From positions 1 to 20,258 of the IMG/VR virus record IMGVR_UViG_3300020169_000152: DNA of 20,258 bases; one strand, written 5' to 3'. Both the position numbers and the translations under genes were made by a program. The notes beneath the pieces were generated by a model. It saw nothing but the letters and a program-made list of their open reading frames with translations, ran no database searches and had not been told where the DNA came from. Positions within the stretch are counted from its first letter, which is position 1. Each line of letters opens with the position of its first letter. Positions 6,381 to 14,919 of the stretch are shown here, piece by piece. The DNA comes from a virus.

Positions 6381-8254
6381 ATCAGTACCAAGAGTTTATA
6401 CATAAGTCCCGCTATGCACGTTGGCTACCTGAGGAAGGCAGACGAGAGCGATGGGATGAGACAGTCAACCGATACGTAGACTTCTGGAAGGAACGTGGTC
6501 AGATAAACGAGAAGACAGCCTTACAGTTGTTCAACGCTATCCATAACCTAGAAGTAATGCCCAGTATGCGTTGTATGATGACAGCAGGGGAAGCATTGGA
6601 CAAGGACAACGTAGCAGGGTTTAACTGTAGTTATCTACACATTGACTCACCACGTAGCTTTGATGAACTTATGTACGTACTTATGTGTGGTACTGGAGTA
6701 GGCTTTAGTGTTGAACGTAACTTCATTACCAAGCTACCTGTCATCGCTGAGTCATTCCATGAGACTGACAGTACCATTGTAGTAGCCGACAGTAAGATTG
6801 GATGGGCTAGTGCATTCCGTGAGTTGATTGCTATGCTGTATGCAGGTAAGATACCTAAGTGGGATATGCACAAGGTACGCCCATCAGGTGCTAGACTTAA
6901 GACATTCGGTGGTCGTGCTAGTGGTGCAGAGCCTCTTGAGGATTTGTTTAACTTCTGTGTGGGTATATTCCAGAAGGCATCAGGACGTAAGCTAACGAGC
7001 ATTGAGTGTCACGATGTTGTATGTAAGATTGCAGACATTGTAGTTGTCGGTGGTGTACGTAGGTCAGCATTGATTAGTTTGTCAAACCTATCCGACCCAC
7101 GTATGGCTAAGGCTAAGTCTGGTCAGTGGTGGATGGATGAAGGTCAACGTAGACTAGCTAACAACAGCGTAGCTTACACAGAGAAGCCAGACTTTGAGTC
7201 ATTCCTTACTGAGATGCACACCATGTATGACAGTAAGGCAGGAGAGCGTGGTATCTTTAGTCGTGTGGCGGCACAGAAGATAGCCGCTAAGAACGGACGG
7301 AGAGACCCTGAGCAGGACTTTGGAACTAACCCTTGCTCTGAGATTATCCTACGCAGTAATCAGTTCTGTAACCTATCTGAGGTCGTTATACGCGCACAGG
7401 ACGATTTAGTTAGTCTTAAAAAGAAAGTTGAAGTAGCTTCCATTATTGGAACCCTACAGGCTACCTTGACTGACTTCCGCTACCTACGCAACGTATGGAA
7501 AAAGAATACAGAAGAAGAAGCACTATTAGGTGTCAGTTTAACGGGTATATGTGACCACTATTTACTGGGTAAAGATTCACCAGACCTAGATAAGTGGTTA
7601 GAGGAGATGAAGGATGTTGCAGTTAAAACTAATAAAGAATGGGCTGACAAACTTGGCATTAATCAGTCTGCGGCTATTACTTGTGTTAAGCCAAGCGGTA
7701 CTGTGTCTCAGCTTGTTGATTCTGCTAGTGGCATACATCCCCGTTTTTCTAAACATTACATTCGTAGAGTACGTTCAGACAAGAAAGACCCGCTTGCTCA
7801 GTACATGACAGCCGCAGGTTTCCCTGTGGAAGATGACGTAATGAGTAAGTCTTCGTTAGTCTTTGGCTTTCCAATCAAGTCACCTGAGAGTAGTACCACA
7901 GTAAAGCAGGTAGGTGCTATGGAACAGCTAAGAGTTTGGAAGAAGTATCAAGACCACTGGTGTGAACATAAGCCAAGTATCACTGTTTATTATACAGATA
8001 GTGAGTTCCTGCAAATAGCACAGTGGATATGGGATAACTTTGATTCGGTCAGTGGTATTAGTTTGTTGCCAGTTAGTGACCATGTGTATCAGCAAGCCCC
8101 ATATGAGGACATAACCGCTGAGAAGTATGAGGAGTTACTAGCGGCTATGCCAGTTGATATTAAATGGGAAGACCTAGAACACTTTGAGAAGGAGGACAAC
8201 ACTACAGGTTCTCAGGAACTAGCGTGTGTCGGAGGAGCGTGTGAAATAGCATAG
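6377..8254 (+). CDS. Adenosylcobalamin-dependent (class II) ribonucleotide reductase (625 aa)
   Basis: Reduces ribonucleotides (in this monomeric RTPR-like type usually triphosphates) to deoxyribonucleotides using B12 to generate a cysteine thiyl radical. Key residues are visible: Cys84 (GFNCSY) and Cys331 (FCNLSE) as the active-site redox pair, and the NPCSEI loop with Cys320 as radical cysteine and Glu322. CGTGVGFSVE (104-113) and KPSGTVSQL (438-446) are also typical. The C-terminal pair Cys617/Cys622 (ACVGGAC) would shuttle electrons from thioredoxin. Length is shorter than the 739-aa Lactobacillus enzyme but usual for phage versions. No small subunit or activase gene follows, as expected for class II. 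GGAAGAG precedes the ATG. It is the last gene of the + operon, 8 bases before a terminator hairpin. Confidence 0.95.
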   Translation: MNQYQEFIHKSRYARWLPEEGRRERWDETVNRYVDFWKERGQINEKTALQLFNAIHNLEVMPSMRCMMTAGEALDKDNVAGFNCSYLHIDSPRSFDELMYVLMCGTGVGFSVERNFITKLPVIAESFHETDSTIVVADSKIGWASAFRELIAMLYAGKIPKWDMHKVRPSGARLKTFGGRASGAEPLEDLFNFCVGIFQKASGRKLTSIECHDVVCKIADIVVVGGVRRSALISLSNLSDPRMAKAKSGQWWMDEGQRRLANNSVAYTEKPDFESFLTEMHTMYDSKAGERGIFSRVAAQKIAAKNGRRDPEQDFGTNPCSEIILRSNQFCNLSEVVIRAQDDLVSLKKKVEVASIIGTLQATLTDFRYLRNVWKKNTEEEALLGVSLTGICDHYLLGKDSPDLDKWLEEMKDVAVKTNKEWADKLGINQSAAITCVKPSGTVSQLVDSASGIHPRFSKHYIRRVRSDKKDPLAQYMTAAGFPVEDDVMSKSSLVFGFPIKSPESSTTVKQVGAMEQLRVWKKYQDHWCEHKPSITVYYTDSEFLQIAQWIWDNFDSVSGISLLPVSDHVYQQAPYEDITAEKYEELLAAMPVDIKWEDLEHFEKEDNTTGSQELACVGGACEIA

Positions 8255-8262
8255 GTAAAACT

Positions 8263-8290
8263 AAGGGGGCGCAATGCCCCCTTTTGTTAT
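8263..8290. terminator. Bidirectional intrinsic terminator between convergent operons
   Basis: AAGGGGGC (8263-8270) pairs with GCCCCCTT (8276-8283) around a five-base GCAAT loop, followed on the + strand by TTTTGTTATT. It sits in the 35-base gap between RNR and the convergent 674-aa gene. The + strand U-tract is good; on the - strand the run after the stem (TTAGTTTTA) is weaker but serviceable. Confidence 0.9.
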
Positions 8291-10314
8291 TATCTAAATT
8301 GATTACGTATTTCCGCTTGTTCCTCATCACTCAAAGCATCCATAACGTCACTTACAATAAGTAAACCTGCTTTCTCTCTTGCATCGTCTGATTTAAACTT
8401 AGCTTTATTGAAGGCTAGTAGACGATTAACAGCTTTAGGGTTGCTAGATGCTTTAGCTAAGAATATTGGAGTACCCATCACAGCCATTGCAGTCCCGACC
8501 GCTAAAGGTGCGCCACCCACAGCGGTAGCAGTACCTACAGCCGCCATTCCTGCAATACTTTGATACTCTTTGTTTCTTAAAAATAGAGTACCTAAGTTAC
8601 CCTCTGGTTTCTTACTAGCCTCAGCCATTACATTAAATAACTGTCTTACTCTACCATAGTCCTCACCCATGATTGCTTTTAGTCTGGACTGTTCTTTAGG
8701 CTTAGAGAATCTAGCGGCTAAGTCTGCATACTTACTAATGTCAAAATCAGCAGAGTTTATGTCAGGAACTAAGTTCTTTATAAACGACTGTCTTATAGCC
8801 TGTTTAGCTTCCTTAGCCGTTGCGTAAGGTATTTCAGCAGGTAGTTCTTTAGTCTTAGCCAGTTGTTTATAAGCATTGTCTACACTTTTAAACATACTAC
8901 TTATTTTACTCACGTTCGTCTGTGTAGTAAGAAGATTACCTAAGACATCATAGTTACCCTTCTCTGCGTTTTTAATTACATTTTTATTTATCTCAGGAAG
9001 CAAACCCTTCATGCCCTCAGAGTAATCTTTCTTAAGCAGAGAGTAAGACTCAGCCGCTTTAGGGTCTACACTATCCAAGACATCCCCTATTCCTGTTTTA
9101 ATACGGTCTTGAAGCTCGCCTAACTGCTGACTAGCCGTTGAGTTATAGTTAGGTGATTTGATGTCCCCGAACTTCTTCATTTGTTGTGTCAACATTTTGT
9201 CAACATCAAGTAAATGATTAGCAGACATTGTGGGTAATTGCAAGATACCCTGTAACTGCTTGTTTATGAAACCACTAGCGTCATCCTCTAAAGTAGAAAC
9301 TCTTTTAGATATTTGCTTTTCGACAATCTTACCTGTTTTTTCATCTAAAACTCGTTTTGTTCCTTTAGTCACTACTTTATTTTCATTTAAGAAACGCAAT
9401 AGACTGTTTTTAACAGGAGAGGTATTTACTTTCTTATTAGACACACCTGTCTTAATAGCGTCTAAACCATCACCATACGCATCACTAAGAGCCATACGAC
9501 CCGCTGTAATAACGTCTAAGACAGCCGAACCTAATTCCTTAGGGGAAGCACCAGTCCGTATCACAGAACTCGCTGTAATGTCATTGAGAGCCGCCTGAGT
9601 TGCTTTGTTTACTTTGTCAGCATTCCCTATGGCTATCTTACCTGAACCTAGACCTGCTTCACCTAGCTTCTCAGCGAATACCTCTAAAGAACTAGCTTGT
9701 CCTGTTTGAAAACGTGACAAACTCCCTCCGCCTTTCTGAAGTATTTGTTGTGTAGCTTGTAAAGACTCAGGAGAACCTGCTTCCAGTCCTTGCTTAGGTA
9801 TAGCCGTTATCTGTTCAGCAATCTCTTTCGGTGTAAATCCTAACGCTTTCTTCGCGGCAACAAAGGCAGGTTTAGCCACTTTCCATGCACCTAATGTCGC
9901 TATGTCAAAACCTACGGACATTAAAGCCTTGTCTACCGCTTCATTATAATCTAACTCTTCTTTGTCAGTTATTACGTCAGAGGCTAAACTACCACCAAAC
10001 GTACCAAAAGCCCCAAGACCTATACCACCAACTATACGACCCGCAGGACCTAGAGGCGCACCTAGTTGCTGTCCCTTTAATGCCCCTGCAAGACCTAGAG
10101 GTAAGTCCATGTTAGATTTTACATAGTTATATATGTCTTTGTAGAAAGGTAAGTCCTCTTGTTCTACAGTAGGAGTAGGTTCTTGTGTTTTAAACGCATC
10201 TGCACTAATTAGACCATTTCTAATTGCTTTATCTTTTATTTCTTCTTTAGAAACACCAATAGGTGCGTCAATCTCTTGACCATTAGGCAGTATTACTATT
10301 TGTCTTTGAGTCAT
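8290..10314 (-). CDS. Large internal-virion/ejection-like protein (674 aa)
   Basis: This is the last gene of the - operon. The N-terminus (MTQRQIVILPNGQEIDAP, followed by SKEEIKDKAIRNGL) resembles the short leading domain of many phage internal virion proteins. A glycine-rich hydrophobic stretch follows at about 65-115 (LGPAGRIVGGIGLGAFGTF), then long helical coiled regions. A second Gly/Ala hydrophobic segment lies near 588-620 (GTATAVGGAPLAVGTAMAVM), and a charged C-terminal tail ends the protein. Large helical proteins with membrane-active Gly/Ala segments, placed at the end of the tail module, suit the T7 gp15/gp16 role of forming an ejection channel. This assignment rests on size, composition and position. 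No lytic transglycosylase motif is evident. A GAGGA site lies before the ATG, within the end of the previous gene. Confidence 0.55.
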   Translation of the reverse strand: MTQRQIVILPNGQEIDAPIGVSKEEIKDKAIRNGLISADAFKTQEPTPTVEQEDLPFYKDIYNYVKSNMDLPLGLAGALKGQQLGAPLGPAGRIVGGIGLGAFGTFGGSLASDVITDKEELDYNEAVDKALMSVGFDIATLGAWKVAKPAFVAAKKALGFTPKEIAEQITAIPKQGLEAGSPESLQATQQILQKGGGSLSRFQTGQASSLEVFAEKLGEAGLGSGKIAIGNADKVNKATQAALNDITASSVIRTGASPKELGSAVLDVITAGRMALSDAYGDGLDAIKTGVSNKKVNTSPVKNSLLRFLNENKVVTKGTKRVLDEKTGKIVEKQISKRVSTLEDDASGFINKQLQGILQLPTMSANHLLDVDKMLTQQMKKFGDIKSPNYNSTASQQLGELQDRIKTGIGDVLDSVDPKAAESYSLLKKDYSEGMKGLLPEINKNVIKNAEKGNYDVLGNLLTTQTNVSKISSMFKSVDNAYKQLAKTKELPAEIPYATAKEAKQAIRQSFIKNLVPDINSADFDISKYADLAARFSKPKEQSRLKAIMGEDYGRVRQLFNVMAEASKKPEGNLGTLFLRNKEYQSIAGMAAVGTATAVGGAPLAVGTAMAVMGTPIFLAKASSNPKAVNRLLAFNKAKFKSDDAREKAGLLIVSDVMDALSDEEQAEIRNQFR

Positions 10315-10316
10315 TG

Positions 10317-11384
10317 TTATAAATCCTCGAAACGAACTTTAGCTTTTTGTCCTTCTTCTTCAGTAGCAACAGGAAACATTTGTTTGAGAGTAGCTTCAAA
10401 CCCATCAGCGTCATCTGCTCTTAAATATAAAGAACCTCTCATTATACTATCATCTACTTCTTTTAGTAGCTGTTCTAGTATTCCTATGTTAGCTACGTTT
10501 CCTTTTTCTAAACCTGCGTATATCTTGGCAACTCTTTTAGTTTCTGAGTCGGAAATAATACCACCAAAGAAAGGTTTAAGAGAAGACATCATCTCCCTAC
10601 CTAATAGAATTTCTAACTGAGCTTTATTTCCTGATTTAACACCAAAAAAGTTTTCTAAACCAGTAGCCACTAAATTAATAGGACCACCTGTGTCTACTTT
10701 CTTCAGTAACTTCACAGCTTTTTCTAAATTCTGTCTTGACGCATTTGCCGCGGGTAAAGCACTTATAGCTGTAGCCTTGTTTTGTTGAAAACCTTTTTCT
10801 CTTTCTGTTAAACCCGCTTGCTTTACGTCTTTTTCTAAGTCTTCTACAGCGGTTAAACCAAACTCTCCACCAGTAATCTGAACTTCACCTACGGGTTGTT
10901 GACTCTTAGTTGCACCTATAGGTGAGTAAGAAACATCAGTTTTTCCTGTGTTAGGGTTAAAAACACTAGTAGCTGTAAAGTTGTCTTTGTTTGCATCCTG
11001 AATAGTAAACGTAGTTCCTTTCTGAGCATTAGCGTCTTGCTTATCCTTCAGGAAATCATTAAAGTTTTCAGGAGTAACAATACCCTGTGCCGCTAGTTTA
11101 TCTAAACCAGAATCAGGATATTTATTTGACAAGAAAGTAGAGAAGGCTGTCATTCTACTTTGTTCTTTAGCTTTATCTTCTCGCATCTTCTGACCTTGTG
11201 CCTGTACCAACTGTTGTTGTACTGTAGGACCTAGACCAAGCATACCACGTAACCCACCGCCCATACGTTGTGCCGCTTGTGCGCCCATTTGCATTCTTTG
11301 TTGGTCAGGAGTCAACTGAGTCATAGGGTCAATGCCTTGACTAGAAATGCCTGTAAGTAATCCTGCTATATCTCTGTTAGCCAT
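10317..11384 (-). CDS. Internal-virion-like protein (355 aa)
   Basis: A Gln/Met/Gly-rich N-terminus (MANRDIAGLLTGI, then SPDQQRMQMGAQAAQRMGGG-type sequence) is followed by a central Asn/Thr region (TATSVFNPNTGKTDVSY) and a helical C-terminal half (LEKDVKQAGL..., LEQLLKEVDDSIMRGSLYLR). I recognise the MANRDIAGLLTG opening from structural genes of other marine phages but cannot give a function. A role inside the head or as part of the ejection apparatus is inferred from its neighbours. Start choice: AGGAG (11394-11398) is 3 bases from an ATG at 11390 but 9 bases from the one at 11384, so the latter is preferred. The ribosome site overlaps the preceding stop, which suggests coupling. Confidence 0.6.
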   Translation of the reverse strand: MANRDIAGLLTGISSQGIDPMTQLTPDQQRMQMGAQAAQRMGGGLRGMLGLGPTVQQQLVQAQGQKMREDKAKEQSRMTAFSTFLSNKYPDSGLDKLAAQGIVTPENFNDFLKDKQDANAQKGTTFTIQDANKDNFTATSVFNPNTGKTDVSYSPIGATKSQQPVGEVQITGGEFGLTAVEDLEKDVKQAGLTEREKGFQQNKATAISALPAANASRQNLEKAVKLLKKVDTGGPINLVATGLENFFGVKSGNKAQLEILLGREMMSSLKPFFGGIISDSETKRVAKIYAGLEKGNVANIGILEQLLKEVDDSIMRGSLYLRADDADGFEATLKQMFPVATEEEGQKAKVRFEDL

Positions 11385-11396
11385 TCTCATTGTCTC

Positions 11397-12350
11397 CTAT
11401 TTGTTCAGTACGTCAAACATATCCATTAAGTCTTCTTCGGTTTTATCTATTTCTTTTTGTTGGTCAGTTCTGTTATCAAACAAACCACCAAATAAACCGC
11501 CCAGACTATCTAATAAAGAACTACCCCCACTAGTATCTACGCCATAAAGCTGACCTAAGATTTGTTCTTGTGTTGTAGGTTGTCTACCAAATAGAGAATC
11601 AGATAATGACTGCATTTGTTGTAACTGTAAACGGTTAGCTAAGTCTTCACCACCTATCAAGGCTTCAACACCTGACTGACCTAACTGACCAAACAGTTGT
11701 GCGCCAGTGCGTCTACCAATGTCAGCTAGTCCCGCTACGTTTGTACCCGCACCTAACGCACTCAGGGCTTGCTGTTGTGGCATATAACCTAGACCCATCA
11801 AACCACTAGCTGAAGACAACGCTTGCGCTTGTTCTGCCATAGATTGTGTCCTAGCACCTAAGTTTGCTCTAGCCATAGCCTCTTGTCTAGCAGTCTCTTG
11901 TGCTAACAACTCTGGTGAAGAACCACCATATGCCGCTGACTGTAAGCCCATACGACCTTGAGATAACATACGCTCTTCTAAGGCTAAACGCTGACGTTCT
12001 TCTTCAGGGCGTTGTACGGCTCTCATTTGCTCATACAGGTCAGCTTGCGCTGTACTAGGGTCTACCCCTACCTGACCAAACAAACCTTGTGCCTGACCCA
12101 TTAGTTGCGTCTGTAGAGCCTGTTGCTCAGGAGACAAGCCAATGTCTATACCACCAGTAGGTGTAGTAGTTGTTTGCCCTAAGCCTGTAGTAACAGTAAA
12201 GGGTTGGAACGTAGCTTTACCTGCGGCATCTTCAGCAAGACCCATAGATTCTGTGTAACCACGTTGTCCTATGTCTCTAGCACCTTGAATGCCTTCTTGC
12301 CCCATGTAGTATCCTGCACCTGCTTGTAGGAAATCTTCAAACGCACCCAT
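11397..12350 (-). CDS. Gln/Ala-rich virion protein, possibly T7 gp14-like (317 aa)
   Basis: The protein begins MGAFEDFLQAGAGYYMGQEG and is dominated by Gln, Ala, Gly and Leu, with long helical stretches such as LSPEQQALQTQLMGQAQGLF and ARQEAMARANLGARTQSMA. Repeated QA/LG blocks suggest extended or oligomeric helices. This composition, and placement after the nozzle-like gene and before two larger internal-type proteins, matches T7's order gp12, gp14, gp15, gp16. The equivalence is positional, not based on sequence identity. GGAGG lies 9 bases before the ATG, and the start overlaps the stop of the 90-aa gene by one base. Confidence 0.55.
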   Translation of the reverse strand: MGAFEDFLQAGAGYYMGQEGIQGARDIGQRGYTESMGLAEDAAGKATFQPFTVTTGLGQTTTTPTGGIDIGLSPEQQALQTQLMGQAQGLFGQVGVDPSTAQADLYEQMRAVQRPEEERQRLALEERMLSQGRMGLQSAAYGGSSPELLAQETARQEAMARANLGARTQSMAEQAQALSSASGLMGLGYMPQQQALSALGAGTNVAGLADIGRRTGAQLFGQLGQSGVEALIGGEDLANRLQLQQMQSLSDSLFGRQPTTQEQILGQLYGVDTSGGSSLLDSLGGLFGGLFDNRTDQQKEIDKTEEDLMDMFDVLNK

Positions 12351-12622
12351 TAGAATGTACCTCCGTCAATAGTGAAAGTACCCGCTAAAGTACCTGCTAG
12401 TGTTGTTGTGCCTGAAACAGATAAAGTACCTGATGCTGTAGCATTTACAAAAGTAGTAGTTCCCAGAAAACTAGGGGAAGCTAGGTTAGCTTTATCTTCT
12501 ATTGCCGAACGTATTGCTAAAAACTCTGTGTCAAAATCAACACCCTTAATAAGTTTATTAGGGTTTCCTGACGCAAGACCGTCTTTAACACTAAAGTCCG
12601 TTGTTATAACATAGTTACTCAT
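12350..12622 (-). CDS. Short fibre-like protein (90 aa)
   Basis: The N-terminus (MSNYVITTDFSVKDGLASGNP, about 20 residues, then KLIKGVDFDTEF) resembles the opening of phage tail-fibre or collar proteins, in which a TTDF...KD.L.SGNP..IKG.[ED] pattern precedes a shaft. Here the shaft is reduced to about 40 Ser/Thr/Gly-rich residues (TASGTLSVSGTTTLAGTLAG) of beta-repeat type, and the protein ends at IDGGTF. It could be a small trimeric plug or spike, or the surviving head of a lost longer fibre. The gene is neatly coupled at both ends (TAAATG upstream, TAATG downstream), which argues that the short form is functional. Confidence 0.6.
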   Translation of the reverse strand: MSNYVITTDFSVKDGLASGNPNKLIKGVDFDTEFLAIRSAIEDKANLASPSFLGTTTFVNATASGTLSVSGTTTLAGTLAGTFTIDGGTF

Positions 12623-14266
12623 TTATAAGGTTCTCCCTAATAATACTTTTAAATCAATTCGTTGTATGGAATAAGGACTTCCATCTATAGTTGCATTCAA
12701 TCCCATCGTTAAAACTCTACCGTTACCTGTACCATTGGCGTGTGGTGTCTGTATGTACACACCAGAGGCATATTCCGTTCCTACGTATCCTGTTTGTCCT
12801 GCTGCCGCAGTAAACTCACCTATGTTAAACTCACCTTCATTAGGCTCTAACGCGGGAGGAGTAATAGAAAAGTTACCTTCCGTATTAGGGTTATAATCAT
12901 AATACCATCTTAATATAGAGTCTTCACCTAAGTTACCCGCTACTGATACTTCCAGTTGTTTTAAAAACTTAATGTTTGCAGGTTTACCAAAGTCCATTGA
13001 ATTACTTTCGTACTTCATTATGTACGTTTTACGTTCAAGGGCGGCAGGGGCTATAACACTACCGCCAATTGCTCTTGAAGCATCATTGTATCCTGTATAT
13101 TTGTAAACACCAAATAGTTTACCAAACAAAATGTCACCGTTACGTCTACGTAGTAAACATTTAGGATTTATATCAGACCAAGTAGTTACCCTAGCTGAAC
13201 CGTCTGGCAAGAAACTTCTCATGTCAAAACAATAAGCTAAGTTTTCGTCAGGTAATGACAATACATAGAAGGCTTCCTCAGGACTATACACAGACTTAAT
13301 AGGACCTGAGTGTCTTCCTACCTCAAGTATTAACTCATCTCTAATGTTTTTACTGATGTCTCGCATAGGTGCAGACTTTTCTTGTATAACACGCCCTAAC
13401 GTCCTTACACCATCTTTAGACAAAAATATAATGTCACTACCTGTATTTTGCACAGAGTCTCTCTCAATGCAACCTACGCCCTCAATAACATCTTGTAAAA
13501 TCATAGTAGCAGGACTTTCAGCACCAGAGTAAATTAAGATACAATCTTTACAGAATATAATCAAGAAACCGTTGTGTGCCGCCAGTGCAGTTACTTCATC
13601 AAACCCACTAGGAAATACTGTACGTAAGTCTAAAGAACCTGATGTTCCACCATTCCAATGACCGCCAAGTAGCGTGTCAGACCAATATACTGTGTGTTTA
13701 TTTTCAGCAACATCAGCCGCCCACAGTTTACCGTATGCGGCTATAATCTCATTGGCTTGTGGTGCTGTGCCATTTGTGTGTTGCGCGTTTGAAAAAGCTA
13801 CTAAATCACCACTACCCTCATATATTAAAGGTTCGTGTCCACGTTGAAAAAAGTATGCTTTATTAGCAAGACTAGCCATCTTCCAGTTGTTAGCTGTTGG
13901 ACTGTAAGTTGCAGGTCTTACATTATCAGGGTTTTCAATATCTTTATAAATATATCTATGACTTGGACCACTACCGCTTGCTTCTCCTCCCGCAAAGAAA
14001 ATAGTAGACACCCCTAAATTATCCACAAACTCGTCTATAAATTCTACAGGGTTTGTATATAAAAAACTTGAAGCAGGTACATCAAGCGTATAGCTTTCAG
14101 TTAGTAAAACACTTCCTTTACGAGAACCAATACGACCAAACTTGTCAATGACACAGTTGTTAGCCGTAGCCGCAAAAGAAGTATCAATAGCCGTAGGCGA
14201 ATCCTGATTGTTAATACCAGAAAACGCAGGTGCTACAATAGATACTGCTTGTAGTTGTTGAGCCAT
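12623..14266 (-). CDS. Tail nozzle / stabilisation protein, TTPB- or P22 gp10-like (547 aa)
   Basis: A beta-rich protein starting MAQQLQAVSIVAPAF, with ANNCVIDKFGRIGSRKGS near residue 40 and repeated blade-like segments (LANKAYFFQRGHEPLIYEG, AYGKLWAADVAENKHTVYWS, TALAAHNGFLIIFCKDCILIYSG, DIIFLSKDGVRTLG). These suggest a beta-propeller, as in tail tubular protein B and P22 gp10, which close the portal channel and form the tail nozzle. It follows the adaptor-like gene, the usual order. I prefer the ATG at 14266, which overlaps the previous stop (TAATG) and gives the familiar MAQQ start, over the ATG at 14281, which adds MDGLL and would overlap the upstream gene by 16 bases. Confidence 0.6.
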   Translation of the reverse strand: MAQQLQAVSIVAPAFSGINNQDSPTAIDTSFAATANNCVIDKFGRIGSRKGSVLLTESYTLDVPASSFLYTNPVEFIDEFVDNLGVSTIFFAGGEASGSGPSHRYIYKDIENPDNVRPATYSPTANNWKMASLANKAYFFQRGHEPLIYEGSGDLVAFSNAQHTNGTAPQANEIIAAYGKLWAADVAENKHTVYWSDTLLGGHWNGGTSGSLDLRTVFPSGFDEVTALAAHNGFLIIFCKDCILIYSGAESPATMILQDVIEGVGCIERDSVQNTGSDIIFLSKDGVRTLGRVIQEKSAPMRDISKNIRDELILEVGRHSGPIKSVYSPEEAFYVLSLPDENLAYCFDMRSFLPDGSARVTTWSDINPKCLLRRRNGDILFGKLFGVYKYTGYNDASRAIGGSVIAPAALERKTYIMKYESNSMDFGKPANIKFLKQLEVSVAGNLGEDSILRWYYDYNPNTEGNFSITPPALEPNEGEFNIGEFTAAAGQTGYVGTEYASGVYIQTPHANGTGNGRVLTMGLNATIDGSPYSIQRIDLKVLLGRTL

Positions 14267-14919
14267 TAGCAAGCCGTCCATACAGTTTCAGAAGGGAATC
14301 GTGCCGCATCCATAGCTATAGCGTCAGCTAATGTAGCGTCAGCAATAGCAAACAGTTCCTGTGCCGATGTACCACCTGTCTCACCACGTTCACGGGAAGC
14401 AAGAGCAACAGCATATTGAATCACTGGTGCTGATGGTACTCCAAGTACTGTAGCATCAGCAGTAAATGGTGCTGTTCTATCCACCATGTTAAAACGTAAT
14501 GTATATACACCGTCAGGAATAGGAAATACATCTACAGTTAAATAACCATCGCTATTAAAACCATTCCAAGCATAGTAGTTAGGTGCGCCTTTAGGTGGTT
14601 CAGAGTTTAAGAAAACACTGTTCATATAAGAAGAAGTAGCTTGTCGCATAAAGAAGTTAGACGTATCGTTAATTACATCTAGCGTCTTACTGGCTGTACC
14701 TGTACCGTTTATATTATAACTAAATGTATTAGCTACTGTGTTGACAGTAAACGTGTTACGTAGCGAAGACCAGTCCCACGAATCCTCTACGATACGTTTA
14801 GCATCATTAACAAAGTCACCGATAAGTTTAGTATAGCCGTCAGCACTGCCTACAGCAGTAGTTACTTCGTTTTCTCTTAGTCTTCTTAGTACACTATTTA
14901 CTAGTTGTAAGTAAGTCAT
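14266..14919 (-). CDS. Tail adaptor protein, TTPA/gp4-like (217 aa)
   Basis: The protein opens MTYLQLVNSVLRRLRENEV and has a helical FVNDAKRIVEDSWDWSSLR segment near residues 52-70. It then has beta-rich sequence and ends with LASRERGETGG (about 172-182) plus a short helix. Small podovirus head-tail adaptors (tail tubular protein A, P22 gp4) typically show an N-terminal helix, an aromatic W-x-W/F motif and a conserved ARERGE-type helix, so this is the likeliest role. It would form the ring between portal and nozzle. It lies immediately upstream of the propeller-like nozzle gene. Start and stop are coupled to both neighbours by one-base TAATG overlaps. Confidence 0.6.
   Translation of the reverse strand: MTYLQLVNSVLRRLRENEVTTAVGSADGYTKLIGDFVNDAKRIVEDSWDWSSLRNTFTVNTVANTFSYNINGTGTASKTLDVINDTSNFFMRQATSSYMNSVFLNSEPPKGAPNYYAWNGFNSDGYLTVDVFPIPDGVYTLRFNMVDRTAPFTADATVLGVPSAPVIQYAVALASRERGETGGTSAQELFAIADATLADAIAMDAARFPSETVWTAC

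Noticed and set aside
6631-7002. - strand frame of 123 codons inside the RNR gene
   Set aside because: It is antisense to conserved RNR motifs and isolated on its strand.
9230-9598. + strand frame of 122 codons antisense to the 674-aa gene
   Set aside because: It has no ribosome site, no same-strand partners and no recognisable protein features; it is a shadow of codon bias.
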